DNA of 64,000 nt, from contig NW_026731615.1 in the NCBI RefSeq assembly GCF_028476545.1, forward strand, positions 434,001 through 498,000, in the 5' to 3' direction. Below, in pieces: positions 1 through 12,900 of this stretch. The translations under genes and the position numbers were made by a program. Origin of the DNA: Physella acuta. Its lineage: Eukaryota > Mollusca > Gastropoda > Physidae. Numbering within the stretch: position 1 is the stretch's first letter; every line of letters begins with the position of its first letter. The notes beneath the pieces were generated by a model that worked only from the letters and a program-made list of their open reading frames with translations, had not been told where the DNA came from and made no database searches.

Positions 1-727
1 TGATTTAAATGTTGTAAACATTGAAAGTTTGAAGCAGTATGATGCTATGTTTGTGTAGCTTTAAAGATGGTAGTATCAGGGTGGGCCTAGCTCACAAGGT
101 AATCATGAACTCATCAAATATGTATATAACGGCATGTTTTTTTCTATCCTCAGTGTCTAATTTATTTGTCCAATTTTTTTTTTTAAAGCTCTTGTTTTGG
201 CTGTGCATTTCATCTTTTTTTTTTGTGTGTGTAGTAAATTCTTTGATCTCAAACCTAGGCACATTTTTTTGTCAAATGGGAGTAGTGTTTGTTGTGTGAG
301 TTGTTTACCCTGGGCAACAGATGGCTTCTGTACAGATGGCTTATGTAACTCTTCAGGAGAGAGTTAGTAAACTCATGTGACCATTTATATTACCCCAGTT
401 TTACTAATCACAACTAGACATGTCAGAAGTAACTAGTTGTTTTTTTAATATGAACTGTATGGTAGATTCTCTCCTTGTTAGGCCTGACTTCTTTTTTGTG
501 TTTACGTTAGTTTAAGGTGGTTTTTGGTGGAACAGTTTGTCGTATGACTTAATGAAGATGATAATTTGTGTTCTGAAAGATGATTTCGCAACCAAATTTT
601 CACTTGTACTGCAAAGAAGTGATAGGTTGCACCTGTCATTTTTATTTATGGGCTGAGTGCTCTATCATTGGTTGTGTGATAGTGCATCAATCATATTGCT
701 ATTAGTAGTGGTAGCTACAACCAAGAA

Positions 728-914
728 GCGTCACACTGATTTAGGCAAGTAGTGTCAACTGATATAAGCAAGTAGTGTCACACTGTTATAGGCAAGTAGT
801 GCCACACTATTATAAGCAGGTAGTGTCACACTGTTATAAGCAGGTAGTGTCACACTGTTATACGCTAGTAGTGTCGCACTGTTATAAGCAAGTATTGTCA
901 CACTATTATAAGCT
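728..914. repeat. 24-bp tandem repeat, about 7-8 copies
   Basis: The motif GTAGTGTCACACTGTTATAA recurs every 24 bases with point differences, starting from a degenerate first unit near 728. It ends at a sharp transition to unique sequence near 914. No coding frame is preserved. Confidence 0.85.
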
Positions 915-1755
915 AGTGGTTATTTTTTGGGCGTTTTGACTACTATTCTGCCTCTATTGATGTACCAGTAAAACTGCCCATATATTGTTTGTCCATGTTT
1001 CTGTAATGCTATCTCTAATAAGTGCTGCCACATCCCTCTAGTGGTAAGATGAAACCAGTTGTAATGATTAACTAACAAATGTAGAACACAGAATGGCTTA
1101 AAATGGTGTGATTTCTAAAGTTATGATCTAAACATACATTTTCAAAAGAACAAATTATATTTAACATTTTGTAGTAATGAATTATTCTTTAGTAACAAAC
1201 TAATTGCAAGATCTTAGTACAACTACGACAAACTTTTATAAGAGTATGTTACGGTAGTGTTAACTTGATATAAATAAAGTTACTAGATAGGGAAATGAAA
1301 TATTTATAAATACTGTACATAACAAGTGTAAATAGGCAGAATGTGTACATATCTTTGCTTGTTGGATATCAAAGTGAGGTTAGGGATTTCTATAGCTTAT
1401 TTATTTGTGAATAAATCATGTCATTGGTGTGTACATTACAGTACATCTGTCCACGTTTGTGTGCTTTTTTCTTCATGTAATTGAATGACTAATTTTGGAT
1501 TGACCCAACATAATAGTCTGCTTCAAGATGTACAAGATTGACCTGGGAAGTGTAGATTGTAAAAATAAAATTGGCTTTGTGATATTTCTGAAATTTAGCT
1601 GACTTGTTTATGAAAGACAGTACTTGTATGAAAATGATGAATTAATTTCTGTCAGTTTGTGGGGGGTAGGAATAGTTCAGACTTGATGCAGAATTTATTT
1701 AGTGTTAAAATATTTTACTTGTATGGTGATTAGCTTCAGTAGCTCCCCTCAGTAA

Positions 1756-1878
1756 CTAGCTTGGCTTGTGATTATAAGCCTTCCTTGAAGACTTGTAGTC
1801 ACCTGTGTCAGAAGCTTGTTGTTGAGGACTTTGTGATGCCTCTCTGGGTGACATGTTGGATCCAGAGCTAGCTAATCG
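1756..1878 (-). CDS. possible terminal exon of an unknown minus-strand gene
   Basis: Read on the minus strand, an acceptor-like CAG after a T-rich stretch is followed by 40 open codons and a TAG stop. The peptide is hydrophilic and rich in Ser, Gln and Pro (it contains MSPREASQSPQQQ and ends in HKPS), like a disordered C-terminus. No partner exon was found between it and TIPRL, and the opposite strand is also open for much of the stretch. This is a weak call made on composition and phase only. Confidence 0.2.
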   Translation of the reverse strand, partial: RLASSGSNMSPREASQSPQQQASDTGDYKSSRKAYNHKPS

Positions 1879-2089
1879 CTGTCACTTTGTACACAACAAA
1901 TTTAAAAACAAATTAAATATAAATATAAAGATTTAACTGATAATAATTTTAACTGAAGTTTTAAAAATTAAATACAAAATTAAAAATTAGACTGATGGTA
2001 ATTTTAACTGATGTTACTACTTGTTGAAGTAAAAGTTTATGTTGATGAATTTTGAATGCCAGGTTGGCTAGATGACTGATTGCTTTAAC

Positions 2090-2345
2090 TGAATTAATGA
2101 CAATTTTTCTGTCTAACGATAGAGCCATTAACTGAATCTAATGACGATTTTTCTGTCTGATGGTGATGGTAGATGGTTCTGTTCTACTGATTCACTTCTT
2201 CTGATATACAGATTTTATGTGACATTCTTGACTTGAGTATGAATGGTTTATTTCAACACTTGTTTGTGTTTGTCTGTTCAACTGATTCACTTCTCCTGAC
2301 ATACAAATTGGATGTGACATTCTTGACTTGAGAATGAATGCAACA
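2090..2345. repeat. two adjacent imperfect duplications
   Basis: A segment with TTAACTGAAT followed by GACAATTTTTCTGTCT occurs twice about 50 bp apart (2090-2160). A second segment, CTGATTCACTTCT through TGACATTCTTGACTTGAG, occurs near 2187 and again near 2281. They look like old local duplications. Confidence 0.6.
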
Positions 2346-3555
2346 TTTGTATATGTTGGCCAGTTTTGATCTCTACATCAGAACATGAATTTGGGGAAAA
2401 GTTTTTGTTTTAGCATTTGAACAAAGATAAACTAAGCAGTTATTTTTTCAAAACTGGATTAATGATGAGATATTAAAATACCTGAATTTTTTTTAGTGGC
2501 ATTGAATTCAGTATTGTATTAGTGCTGTTTAGGGGGGGGGGGGTCACATTTAATAATAACTGTTTGTACTTAATACATTGTCTGTGATTTACTAAAATAG
2601 CAAATGTATATAAAGAAATGAGGCGTAGAAACATGTGATAAAATTAAAAAAAGCTTTACAGCTGGTTTGAATTACCTCAAGATAGTTTCAACCAATATTT
2701 TAGCATTAATTTCTAAAAATTCCCAAACTTAAAGAAGTTAATGGTTGTTTTTAAGTTATGGTAGATAAAAGGATAAGTTTGGTATAGCCCTACTTATCTA
2801 AATGACGTTACAATATAGCTTCTACATAACGCTTTTGTAGATGTTGATGTAGTTTAGCTGAGTGGTATATTAGCAGTGTTGATTGTTGAGTTATTTTAAG
2901 ATAGACTTTCAGGAACTTTAACCCTGTGTTGTCTTAGTCATCCAGAGTGAATGCATTTTATTTTTTTCCTACAAGAAATTGCCTCCCAATGATCACACGC
3001 TTAGAGGTTTGAGATCAGAGAAATATTGTAATTCGGGTGTGTGGTTGGTGTCTGGGTGTATCTAGTTGAAAAAAAAAAAACTTGTTTGATTTCAAGTTTT
3101 AGTAGTTAAGTTACATGGAGCATAGTGGCGCATGTGTTAGTGTGGTCCTCTCTACTTATATGATAACGGTCTTTTATTCATGTGTAATGTGTTGAATAAC
3201 TATTCCCCCCTATCTATAATGTACATGTGTATGTACTTCATCATCATTTTTACTATTATTCAATGCATCAAGATTTGTCATAGCTTGTAATGCTATTCAT
3301 ATATAAATTTCATTACAAATAAAATAATGAAGATTTTTCTTTAGCAATTTGTTGAGTTTGTTGTATTTTACTTTAGTTGTCAAACATTGTTCATGAGATT
3401 TGTGGCAGCCTCCTAGCTGAAGCTACTGCGTCAGGTTCCTTGAAATACAATATTTCTGTAATTTTATTTGGATAGTGTCATAGGGAGTGGTATAGTTTAA
3501 CTAGCTTAGGGCACATTAAAAAAATTAGCGTGCTATTATTTAAGACTTATTGTCT

Positions 3556-3652
3556 ACTGATGGGTTTGAGGTAGAATCTTTTTACTCAATGGTAGGATGC
3601 AATGCTGAAAACCAGAAAGTCTCAAGTTCAGATCCCACTCTGTAGGATGTCG
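3556..3652 (+). mobile_element. SINE head fragment (tRNA-like)
   Basis: The segment around AGTCTCAAGTTCAGATCCC resembles the tRNA-like head of the SINE copies at 36345 and 41336, with a B-box-like AGTTCAGATCC. It stops where a C-tract repeat begins, so only the head is present. Confidence 0.4.
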
Positions 3653-3654
3653 TG

Positions 3655-3880
3655 GTGTTCAACCAGTTTCTTTCCCCCCCCCCCCCCCCGAAGAAAGTCT
3701 ACCCCCCCCCCCCCCTTCCCGAACAAAATGGAATTTATATAGAAAATATATATTTTTAACATTGTCCACCCCCCCCTCACCCCGGAAATTTTATTCCGCG
3801 CCTCCCCCCTCCTCCCCCCCCCCCCCCCCCTGAAAATTTCAAGTGTGGAAGAAACACTGTTCACCCAGCCCTAATGGGCA
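3655..3880 (-). repeat. C/G-tract dispersed repeat, copy 1
   Basis: Long C runs alternate with short conserved spacers such as GAATTTATATAGAAAATATA and TTTCAAGTGTGGAAGAAACA. The reverse complement of the same spacers, in the same order, is found at 34955-35220. It is therefore a dispersed repeat family with homopolymer tracts, not random low complexity. Confidence 0.7.
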
Positions 3881-4474
3881 CCTGAAACATTAAGAAAAGT
3901 AAAGGTGTTAACCCATATATAGGCCCTTTAAAAGCTGAGACCACAGAAAAATGTGAACACTTTTTTTTTTTTCATCTCCCATTTTGACTGCTAGATCTGA
4001 AAAGGTAACTTCACCTTTTTTTATTGGTGAAGGCAAGTTTGTGTCAGTTTTTGAAATTCTGAATTCTAAAATACTCAATCGTTTTTATTTTTAAAAAAAT
4101 TCAAAATGAAATTTTGTTTTAACTTCTCATTTTAGTGTATTTAAATGCTCACATTTTGAAGGTTTTAATATTTGCTTTATTTTTGTTTTTTATTCCTAAT
4201 CATTATAAAAATTAAGTAATATAAAATGCCAGGACCCCCCCCCCCCTCTACCGCAGCAAATGACGTCACAGCCCAGCTTTTCTTCACCCCCACCCCGTCC
4301 ATTTTTTTTTCTACTTTTAAGATATTTAATGCGATGAGTCAACATTAAGTGTTTTGAATAACTTTACAAGGAAAACGCGAAAAGCATTGCTTTGTAAAAC
4401 GCAAAAGTGCTTCGTCACACTTTCAGCACAAAAGTTCTATCCCAAAGTTCCGCCTAGGAGTGTGACGTAATTTA

Positions 4475-4600
4475 GATGGACGACCCCTTCTGAAAACTGC
4501 AAGTGTCCGCCCCCCTCCCCCACTAAAATGTAAAGTACGCCTCCCGGAAATTCAAGTGCCCCCCCCCCCCCTTTCCCTGAAAAAAATACCTGCGAGAAAT
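4475..4600 (-). repeat. diverged C-tract repeat fragment
   Basis: C runs separated by spacers including AAATTCAAGTGCCCC and CTGAAAACTGCAAGTGTCC resemble the spacers of the element at 3655-3880. It is probably an older or truncated member of the same family. Confidence 0.45.
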
Positions 4601-4918
4601 CCTGTAGACAAACCTTTTTTATTAAACAGGGCCTAAAACTGCTGTGTAGTTTCTACAAGTTTTCGGGAAATAAAGTAGGCCCTAGATTTAGAACTAGGAA
4701 ATGAGAAGGCCGACAGTAGGGGAATTATTGACAATTAAAAAAACAACACAAATCCCAAAAACGGCTCCCAGGCCCCCTCCCCCAACCTTTTTGTGTTAGA
4801 CCCTAGATCTAGAATCTATGTATTGTGTATAGGGCCTAGTCCCTCTTACTCTTAGTGCTCATAATCATATCCTTGGTGTAGCCGCCTTAGGCCAAAGCCC
4901 AAAAGCAAGGCCTAGCCC

Positions 4919-5494
4919 AAATTTGGGTAAAATCACGATATAGCGTCGGTTATTATTCCGGAACTGTACAGCAGTAAAAAACAGTAAAACCATGGCGTAG
5001 TCTGTCGAGCCGTTCCGGAAACCACCGGAAATACTGTAAACCATCATTTATTTGCCGCCATATTGTTTTTAATACATAATGTTTAAAAATGTGCAAGGAT
5101 TGATTTTATTTGCATTTTAAATACTGTTTTGCTAATTATTTTGTATTTCTAATTATTTTAAGTTGTTTTTAAATTATTTTTAAATCTAATAGTCTTATTT
5201 ACTAACAGAACTAGAGCTGGTTGTCGCAAATCTTCTGCAGGTTTTTTCTGTTTCTTAAAAAAAAACAATTACTAGGCTACACTCGAATTTATTAATAATA
5301 TTTAGATTTACTAATTGTTGCTAATTTTTTGTCATTTAAACATTAAATTAAGTTAAAACATTAATTTAATGCACTTGACTTTATTTTTCTTTCAACGGTC
5401 AAATAAACTATGGTTTGCAGTAACGAATGTTACCGAAACTCAACGAACATTACCCAGTAATTTCCGACGCTATATCGTGATTTTACCCAAATTT
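4919..5494 (+). mobile_element. non-autonomous inverted-repeat DNA element (MITE), copy 1
   Basis: Perfect 31-bp terminal inverted repeats lie at 4919-4949 and 5464-5494, beginning AAATTTGGGTAAAATCACGA. The interior has no transposase. Outside the repeats, related AATCATAT motifs occur near 4863 and, inverted, near 5497, so the true ends may lie slightly further out with an insertion on the left side. It carries an AATATGGCGGC motif on the minus strand at 5054-5064, a YY1-like site. A diverged, inverted copy is at 40020-40622. The element ends about 245 bases before the TIPRL start codon. Confidence 0.8.
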
Positions 5495-5738
5495 GAATAT
5501 GATTTTCAGATTTCATGATTTCACTACAGAAGAGTTGACACACTTTATCACATAGAAAGTTAATGGAGTCTGTCATGAGAAAGCACGGATCCTCCTTTGA
5601 CCATTAGTTAGTGTTAGAAATCTAGTAAACTAAATCTGGATATAGACTAGATCTAGATCTAGCACCTGGATCTTCTAAGCTAAACTAGACAGATCTAGAC
5701 AGTGAATTTTATTCGCTAATAAAGTAATATTAATAAAA

Positions 5739-8700
5739 ATGGGTGATACGGCAGCAGTTACAAATAAAAAGCTACCAGAACAACAGAAGTTTCAGTTTGG
5801 ACCATGGACAATTTCTTCTTTGAAATCTCACATTATGGAATCAGAAGGAAACCACAGAGAAAAGTAAGTGCAAGGTATTCAAGATCTAAATTTAGGCGTA
5901 CAATCAATTAAACAAGGCTAGTATTACTATTAGAATTAGATTAGATCTACTGTTACTCTGTGTGCAGTGTTAGGCAGTGTTGAGTGTTAGTATCACATCA
6001 CATGGACACATGTAATGTGTATACTGACAGTTAGAGTTAGTTAACTAAATTTTTATTAATTTATTTTAATTTAGGGCCTAATGTTTAAAAATAAGAGATC
6101 TAGAATTCTAGATCTAGAACTGGGGAGAAGTCTAGATTTAGATTTTAGATCTAGATTTTAAATAAAAGAGAAAAAGCTAGACTAGGACAGAGAAAGTTGC
6201 TATGGAAACATGCGATGGACATGCTGGTTCACCTGGTGACAGTGTGGCCAGGCGAGAGAGTATACCATTACTAATCCCATATGGCCCCAGTTCTGACCCC
6301 TAAGCAGATGAGGCTCTGTTACTTAGTTGGGAACAGCAACCCATTTTAGTAGAGAAAACTCCACAGTCAAACAAACTGAACAAAGGCTAGGCTCTATGGA
6401 AGCAAATCAAGAAACAAAAAGCAGGCTGAAGTCAGAGATAGCAGGCTATGGCTATGTAGTGTAAAACACACTGACACTTAGACAGCCCTTAATTGTGTTG
6501 GAGCTGCTTTTATTCCACACAATAGTGATTCAATAGACTGCTCAAAGTTAAGATTTATAACTAGAGAAGGCTAGAGCCGCTAGATGCACTGTGGGTACAG
6601 TTAGCAACATAAATTACACTAAAACTTATCTAAATGATTTTTTGTTTTATTCTTCTCATTTTTAGATATGAGCAAGAATTAAGGCTTCCACAGTTACCTG
6701 AGATGGTTTTTGCTGAAAATTGTCTTAAAATTTATCACCAGTCTGGCTGTGGCATAGAATTTAATGCACTCGATGCTCTTCGGTTAGTTGATGCAAGTAC
6801 AGACCTGATCAAAGTAGCAGCTTCAGAAGAATGGCAGAATGCAAGGTAGTCACTTGTGTAGTAATGTATATTACTTGTGTAGTGTTGCATATTTTTACTT
6901 AAAATTAGGTATTAAAATGCTATTTATGCCTACAAATTAAATAATGTAAATTCTCCAAAATGTGTTTGATTATTTAGGCCTATTGGCTAGTTATGAGTGT
7001 TTTTACCACATGTTCTTGTACAGCATTCAATTAAGTTTAAGGCAGTTGTTTATGAAACACCATATTAAGACCAAATTAGATAAGTTCATTTTAAAATGAA
7101 CTTTTTTAAATCATATTTTTAATTTCAAATTCTTGTTAAATCTATAAGTCTTTTGGTAGAAACTAGAGCAATTGCAATTAAATACTTACTTTTGGATGTT
7201 AATTTAGTACTGCAGCATATTTTGTCATATATAATGTTGGAAAATACATATAACAGTGTAGTTAAACAGGATCGTTTGTTTTAATTAGCCAACATAACCA
7301 TAATCACAGTGCCAAGGGTGGGGATTAAAAACATCACTAATTTTTTCTTTATTTGTTTGTTTATCCAGAATAGATGTTGACTGCATTATTTTTAACAGTT
7401 TAGCAGGTTTACTTTTACAAACTAGCATTGACGTATTAGTTTTCTTTTTAAACCTGCCAGACATTAGGCAATATTTTCAGATCAGAGTGTCAGCATATAA
7501 AGAATGTAGTAGCCCCGTTTGATTGGACATTCACTACAGACTACAAGGGAACTGTTTTTGAAGACAGGCCTAACACATTAAAGGTGGGTATGTAATTTAC
7601 TAGAATAATCTAGAAATTGTACATTGTTTGGTTTATACATTAATATAGTTTGTTAAAGCTTTGTTTAAGATATTGCTGATCAACAAAAATTATACAAAGT
7701 TGTACAAAGTTTTTTTTTTAAATTGTGTGTTCAGATTCAAAAGCATTTAAAACTTTATACTAACTTACTTTCAGATTTCTCCAACCACTGAGCGTATTAA
7801 TATTGAAAATCTTAAGAAAAAAGAACCCATTCATTTCTATGAAGATATTTTACTATTTGAAGATGAATTGTCTGATAATGGGACTTCAATGCTTAGCGTA
7901 AAAGTTGTAAGTATAGATATAGTTTTTTAAAGTTAACTTAGTTATGGATATATTTAAACTTATTAAATGTTTATGGTGATACTGTATCAGCCTTGATTTT
8001 TAAGTAATAAAAACAATGGTTATTATTGTCACCTATAGAATGTAGTGGATCTTGCCGACATTGTTTTAGTTAGAGTCAAAACAATGTGCGATTGATCCGT
8101 ACAAAGGTTTTTATTATTTTAAATGTTAATTCCATAAGCTTTGCTTTTGAAATTAATAAAAAACTAATTTTGCTTTAAGTGTAATGCTTTATTATGGTTA
8201 AATCTATAGTTCCATTAATTAAAGGCTTTTAATATGTTCACTAAAAAAATTGTTTGTGGTTCTGCAAATCTTGGAATATAGTTTATAACCTACTTTATTT
8301 TGTTTTGAGCTGAATTTTGGCACAGTGGTAGATCTTGGATAACAATGCAAGAATATCTCATTTTTAATTTAATTAGTTGGACACTTGTCAAAAAACTAGC
8401 GATCACTTAATCAGAAGACCATCGAGTGTGAACCAAACTAAATAGGGGCAGATAACCGAGTTTTAGAAATCGTAAGCAACTGGACAGATTTTAATGCAAC
8501 CATTTTTAGTCCTGGCCCTAGTCATAGCCTATGTGGTGTTAACATTATTGCCAACAAAGGACTAAAAAGTGGAAAATATTCACAACCCACACAAAAATCA
8601 CAAGTGAAAACCAAGTGTAACACAAGTGTAACCTTACTAAAGCTAGATGCTGGTATGACTAAAAATAATAGCCTTAGTCTCACTTATAGTGAATATATTC

Positions 8701-9913
8701 CCTTTCAAAGGAAGTTAATTGATAGATACACATTTGATTAGACCTATGTTCAATTTTCAATGAGCACTCAGGCTTTTATTTGTAGTCATACCAACATATA
8801 GCTTCATTAAGGCTACACCCAACTAAATTTATGTTTTACATTTTAGTACATTAAGCCATTTGTAATTTCTTTGTGAGTTGTGAATCTAATAAAAGCCTTT
8901 TTTCTCAAAAAAATTCAAGTGTGAATTTTCCATTATTTAAAACACTTTAAAAAAATTTCTAGCCTGTTATTATGCAAATGTTTAGACCTCTATCAGTTAC
9001 TATTAAGTCTCATTTCTAAACTTAACAAGTTACATTTCTATGTGCATGTAACCAGTTGTTATACCTTTGCGTTTGTTTTGCTCATTGAGAAACGTTGGTT
9101 TCAGAGGGTCATGCCAAGCTGCTTTTTCATCCTACTCAGGTTTTTTGTAAGAGTAGATCAAGTGCTGATACGAATCAATGACACACGCTTCTACCATGAG
9201 GTCAGTGTAAATTCACTCAAGAGTTAAGAAAAAAATAAGACATTATTTAAAATGTCCATTTTATTGTACCTGATAAATTTTGACATAGATAACTTAACCC
9301 TCACTGTAATTTTTAATTCTTCTCTTACTTATTTAGGCTGGGACAAATTATATGTTGAGAGAATTTTCCAGTAAGGAAGAAAAAACATCTAATATACCTG
9401 TAAGTATTTGAATTTTTCTAATATTTTTTTTTTAAGCCCTGAAAACTGTGTTGTACTCATTTTCTTGCACATCACATGTTAAACTGAGAAAGTAGGGACA
9501 AGCAAAATGGTTGTTCTCTAACAGTGTTTGATCTTTTGTGTAAAAATAGCGAGGATTGGTGTTTTAACAAATCTTAGTATTCTTAGCGTGTTGATAAAAC
9601 CTGCATTTCCCTATTTAGATTGTCATCTAATATCAGGTCTTAAATTTTATTTTTATGCTAATAGGAAGTGTAAATTAAATTTTATTTTTAAAAAATTGCT
9701 TTGATTTTGTTTAATCCTACTTATAAATCCATTTAAAAGCTAGTTTTGAATTTTTTTAATAGCTTTTTTTATATTATATAAAATTATGTTAACAGCTGTG
9801 AATGCTTATTTTTTTAGCAGAGTCTACACACAGATCCTAATGCTGTGGCGGAGCACCTGAAACTGACTAAAGAAATATTTGAAAAGCTGGAATTTGGCCC
9901 ACACACTTTGTGA
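5739..9913 (+). CDS. TIPRL: TIPRL, TIP41-like regulator of PP2A-family phosphatases
   Basis: Seven coding exons join with correct phases: 5739-5863, 6666-6845, 7481-7583, 7775-7906, 9105-9200, 9337-9399 and 9818-9913, giving 264 aa (human TIPRL is 272 aa). The match to the family is clear throughout: [18 protein letters not shown] near the N-terminus, [12 protein letters not shown] and [11 protein letters not shown] in exon 2, [14 protein letters not shown] in exon 3, [16 protein letters not shown] in exon 4, and [20 protein letters not shown] followed by INDTRFYHE in exon 5. TIPRL proteins are soluble and bind the catalytic subunits of PP2A, PP4 and PP6, inhibiting or remodelling them in TOR and stress signalling. 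The start follows TAATAAAA and opens the first exon with no upstream in-frame alternative. All introns are GT-AG. The last exon has a NAGNAG acceptor (9816-9820), so Gln234 may be optional. A possible poly(A) signal AATAAA lies at 10436. Only the extreme C-terminus differs from vertebrate proteins, as is common in this family. Confidence 0.95.
6258..6485 (+). mobile_element. 5'-truncated SINE (family 2) in TIPRL intron 1
   Basis: GCAGATGAGGCTCTGTTA, a stretch with AACAGCAACCCATTTTAGTAG, and CTATGGAAGCAAATC then AAAAGCAGGCTGAAGTCAGA follow the same order as the body of the SINE at 53283-53590. The tRNA-like head is not clearly recognisable here. Confidence 0.65.
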
Positions 9914-12900
9914 TCCTGGTGTTTTTTTATACAATGTATCTTATTTAAGTATCTGTCTTATAAATTTGTTGTACCTTATTTACTCAATAATATTATTGTG
10001 ATTTATGATGGATTTGTGTTTACTTTTTAAATTTATTATTTTATGTTTTTTGTTGAATGCTAGTGAAAGCTTGTTTTTTTATGAGACAGACTAAATTAGT
10101 AAATAACAAAAGTAACAGGAAATTAAAAAAAAACTGCAAATTTTCAATCTGAATGGAAATTCCAGTGATAAATATAGAGCTCTATGGGACCAGTTTCTTC
10201 CAGGCATCTCTTTGGGGAGGAGGGGGCGAACAAAGTCTACTTCACCCCCCTCCAAATGAGAAAGGAAGAGACATTGTATGGGGGACACTGTGTAGACACA
10301 TCACCAATCAGATCTTAAAAACCTTCATCTGTGGTTGATGTAACCACCAAAGTAGAATGACATAAAGGCACTCCACTCTTGCCTTTCACTCGACTAAGAA
10401 TTTTCAAGTCATTATGGCTATGACCATCACACATAAATAAAATTAAAAGGAGAGACATTGAATGTGTACAAACTTTAATACAATTGGTCCACTAGTTTTA
10501 AATGTAAATCTAAAATAGAATAAAATACCAAGTATCCTCACACAAAATACAAAAACATAGTGAGTAGCAGTTTTAAATGTCTGTAAAAATTGAAAACCAA
10601 TTGGTGGAATGTAAAATAAAAATGTAACGGGATTGAGTCTTGAAAAGTATACGTGGTTGATTTAATTTTAAATAAGGAGTTTTTGTTAGGAATTTTCAAA
10701 GTGCTTCACATTAGTTCCTAAATTTTAAAAAAATTAAATAAATCGAGACATTTTTTTTTAATATTAGTACAGCAGGAATAACCAGTATACCATGCAAATA
10801 TCCTAAAGAAATAAAAATGTATTTTTAAAAATATGTATAATCTTAAATGGTAATTTTCAAATATTAATCAACTGTAGCTTTAACAAAAATAAAAACCATG
10901 CCTAGACAGCTGTGTAAAATTGACGAATATAATTTTGTTTTATAGGTATATTACAAACAAATTACTGATTTTTCAATATCCACAACCTATGAAGTAACAA
11001 GAAGTTAATCAAGGGATACAAACACTAATTTTGAAAATAAAAAACAACTACCCACTCATTCCTTCTGCATAGTACATTAAACAATTTTCTACCAACAGAA
11101 GTATAACTCAAATTTTGTTTGATGCATAGTTTAAAACATTCTGGACAAGACAACAATTCAAGTATTTCAATAGAGAAAAAAAAATTAAATAAATGCTCAC
11201 AGTTTTTTGACAACCCATATTGCAGAAAAAAAGTAAAAAAAAAAACAACCTTTAATTATTAATACATACAATGACTGGTATGGACACAACGCTTAATGCT
11301 GAAATTTAAAGTTCTGACAATTTCTAAAATTGGATAATGACATTTCTAATAATTATAAAATACTAAAAAAAAAAATGTTTATGAAGCCGAAAGGAAAATA
11401 TTTGAAAGAATTAAGTGTGCATTGTAAAAAGATGATACCAAGAAACCTTTACAATTATAAAGAATACAAGCTGAATGTGAGATGGGTGGTCAAAACCTCA
11501 TGGGTGGAATTTTAATGAAAGACTGATTTTAAATGAAAATTCCACTAATATTCATTGATGTATATACAAAATGTAGTTTTAGTCCTATATGCAAAATATT
11601 CAACGTTAATGGACAATTTAATAATTACAAAAGAATGTGTCGTTAATGATAAATTATTTTTTTTGCAACCTTTTGAATCTTTTACAACCTAGGTTTGATC
11701 ACTTATTATGGAATGGTGTATAAAATTATGACAAGCTTGTATAACCACATCAACAAACTTCAATAAATAAAATACAACTATATAATACAACAACACATTC
11801 TAGGTCTAGTTCTCCTTCAGTTTGCTTTGTTCTGCATTAGCCAAACATCTTGTGAACCACTTCAAACTCATTTTGTAAAATAAATAGGTAAGTATAATTA
11901 TTTTATTTTGAAAGAACAAAGCAGTCGTGGCCTAGAGTTACCTGTTTTTTATTTTTACGGTTTCTGCTCCCAGAAGAACAGCTAGGTGCAGGGTTAAAGA
12001 AATGTTGCCTTAAATTGACAGGTGTAGTTAGACGAAGCATTATCATACATCAGGTTACTATTTTTAAACAGGAGAAATAATATTATATACGACACTTCAA
12101 CGCATGACATTCATCAGTCCTCATCAAGGCTTGAGTTAAACAGTGGAAATACTTTAACATACATAGTGACAACATGAGTCTGTGTATTTACATCTTATCT
12201 TCAGATAATTAGCGCTTCCAAGACAAATACAAATACTTCCAGACAATAATATTGTCAGTATACAGTCCATAGGAATATTCCTTGAAAGATTTATTTGAAT
12301 ACACTTGATTATGCTGAAATGAACAAGGTCTAAAATGAACAATTCAATAAATAAAACAGTTGATTCATAAGATTTCACACTGAACACATGGACATACGCC
12401 TTTAATAATTTTCTAAAACATTATAAAGAATTTGCATTAAAAAAAAAAGCATTTACAGTTCATTAGTTTTTACATAAAAATGAGCATACAGTACTTTATA
12501 TCATGCCATGCGCAAGTGGCAGCTCTTTAATAACCAGAACTACTTTTTAATTGTTATGTAGATCTTAGATTTCAGTTAGGTTAAGCTAAACAGTTTCTTC
12601 CAAGTTAGAAATATCCCTCTATAAGTACTGTATAAAGTTATAGTAATAAACAATTGTGTTTAAAATTAATCCTTTCCTTTGCATTCTTTATACAAGCTTT
12701 TTAAATTTATTTCAAATGTGGATGAAGTATTGAGTGCAGTTGATAAAATGGTAAAATTAATTTTATCTTGGAATGATCTTCCCTTGTTTTTTGTACATTG
12801 TTTTGACATCAACACATGTATAACTAATTAAAGCAAGATTTAAGATAAACTGAGTATTATGGTAACCTTAAAAAAATCATTTCAGCCTAATTTTATAGTT

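Larger units (their letters stand above)
1..3555. other. AT-rich DNA without a recognised gene
   Basis: No exon chain or family match was seen on either strand. The stretch is AT-rich and mostly unique, with a 24-bp tandem repeat, a 12-base G run at 2532-2543 and a diverged internal duplication at 2090-2345. Putative AATAAA signals occur, for example near 3320, so part of it could be the 3' end of a gene lying to the left, but the sequence alone does not show this. Confidence 0.5.
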
